Shown: piece after piece, positions 63,825 through 64,000 of the stretch
How positions within the stretch are numbered: position 1 is the stretch's first letter
Layout of the letters: each line of letters opens with the position of its first letter
DNA from: Ifrita kowaldi
Lineage: Eukaryota; Chordata; Aves; Passeriformes; Cinclosomatidae
Assembly (NCBI GenBank): GCA_013398055.1
Contig: VZRS01001447.1
Span: forward strand, 1,018,266-1,082,265
DNA length: 64,000 nucleotides
Direction of reading: 5' to 3'
Program-made: the position numbers and the translations under genes
The notes under the pieces: generated by a model
What the model saw: only the letters and a program-made list of their open reading frames with translations
The model's database searches: none
What the model was told of the DNA's origin: nothing

Positions 63825-64000
63825 CCCCTTCCTGATCCACCAAAAGAGGACCTCCTCTCGCTCTTTACTCCTGCCGTGTCGCCATCTACCAACGACTTCA
63901 GCTTAGCCCGTTCCAGCAGTGCGCTGAGAGCATTGAACATTTAGGCACTGAGCCAAAGCCATTCTTCTGGCCGCGGAGAGTTGCCTCCTGCCAGGGCCAC

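Larger units (their letters stand above)
63332..64000 (+). mobile_element. Endogenous retrovirus LTR, cut by the window edge
   Basis: Composition switches sharply from AT-rich to GC-rich at 63332, where TGTTGCGGTGGCC gives the TG expected at an LTR start. The order of signals is that of a U3-R-U5 unit: GC-rich U3, an 84-bp imperfect duplication at about 63508-63676, a TATA box at 63694, and AATAAA at 63819. R is therefore roughly 63725-63840 and U5 follows. No complementary LTR end (CCGCAACA) appears before the window stops, so the LTR end, primer-binding site and any gag-pol-env lie outside or are lost. The short R with AATAAA about 95 nt after the inferred start suits a gammaretrovirus-like (class I) element, but the class is not proven. 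A 5' LTR of a provirus and a solo LTR cannot be told apart. Confidence 0.8.

Overview
The window is vertebrate nuclear DNA, most likely from a passerine bird. It is AT-rich, non-coding sequence (intergenic or long intron) with sparse, decayed retroelements. No open frame is long enough and good enough to be called a gene. The avian call rests on several CR1 LINE 3' ends. The passerine call rests mainly on a short element at 56892-57021 (minus strand) that joins a tRNA-Ile-like head, with A and B boxes, to a CR1 3' tail; this is the architecture of the passerine SINE TguSINE1. Two LTR-like segments at the right end are consistent with this.

Layout. 1-10.5 kb: AT-rich unique sequence with a few microsatellites and one ambiguous base. 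10.5 kb: a short CR1 tail. 10.6-32.4 kb: unique sequence, with GC-richer blocks at about 16.7-17.9 kb and 30.4-30.7 kb, and one coding-looking segment at 23.08-23.32 kb that may be an isolated exon or relic. 32.4-33.6 kb: a cluster of two CR1 copies in opposite orientation; the plus-strand copy still carries a 163-codon open remnant of the reverse-transcriptase ORF C-terminus. 33.6-56.9 kb: the longest unique stretch, with only low-complexity DNA, small repeats and a doubtful MIR-like patch. 56.9-57.0 kb: the SINE. 59.66-60.1 kb: a degenerate LTR-like segment. 61.24-61.33 kb: a possible ancient CR1 fragment. 63.33 kb to the window edge: the beginning of a much better preserved retroviral LTR, with TATA box, AATAAA signal and an imperfect 84-bp duplication in U3.

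The most interesting observation is in this last LTR. Each unit of its U3 duplication carries a perfect three-pentamer heat-shock element (GTTCTGGAAAGTTCT) followed by an inverted CCAAT box, upstream of a TATA box. This resembles the layout of an HSP70-type promoter and predicts HSF1-responsive transcription. Second in interest is the possible exon at 23.08-23.32 kb, whose family I could not recognise.

There are no operons, CRISPR arrays or prokaryotic features. Repeat names were assigned from recognition of consensus-like sequence, not from a database search. Boundaries are approximate unless exact motifs are given.
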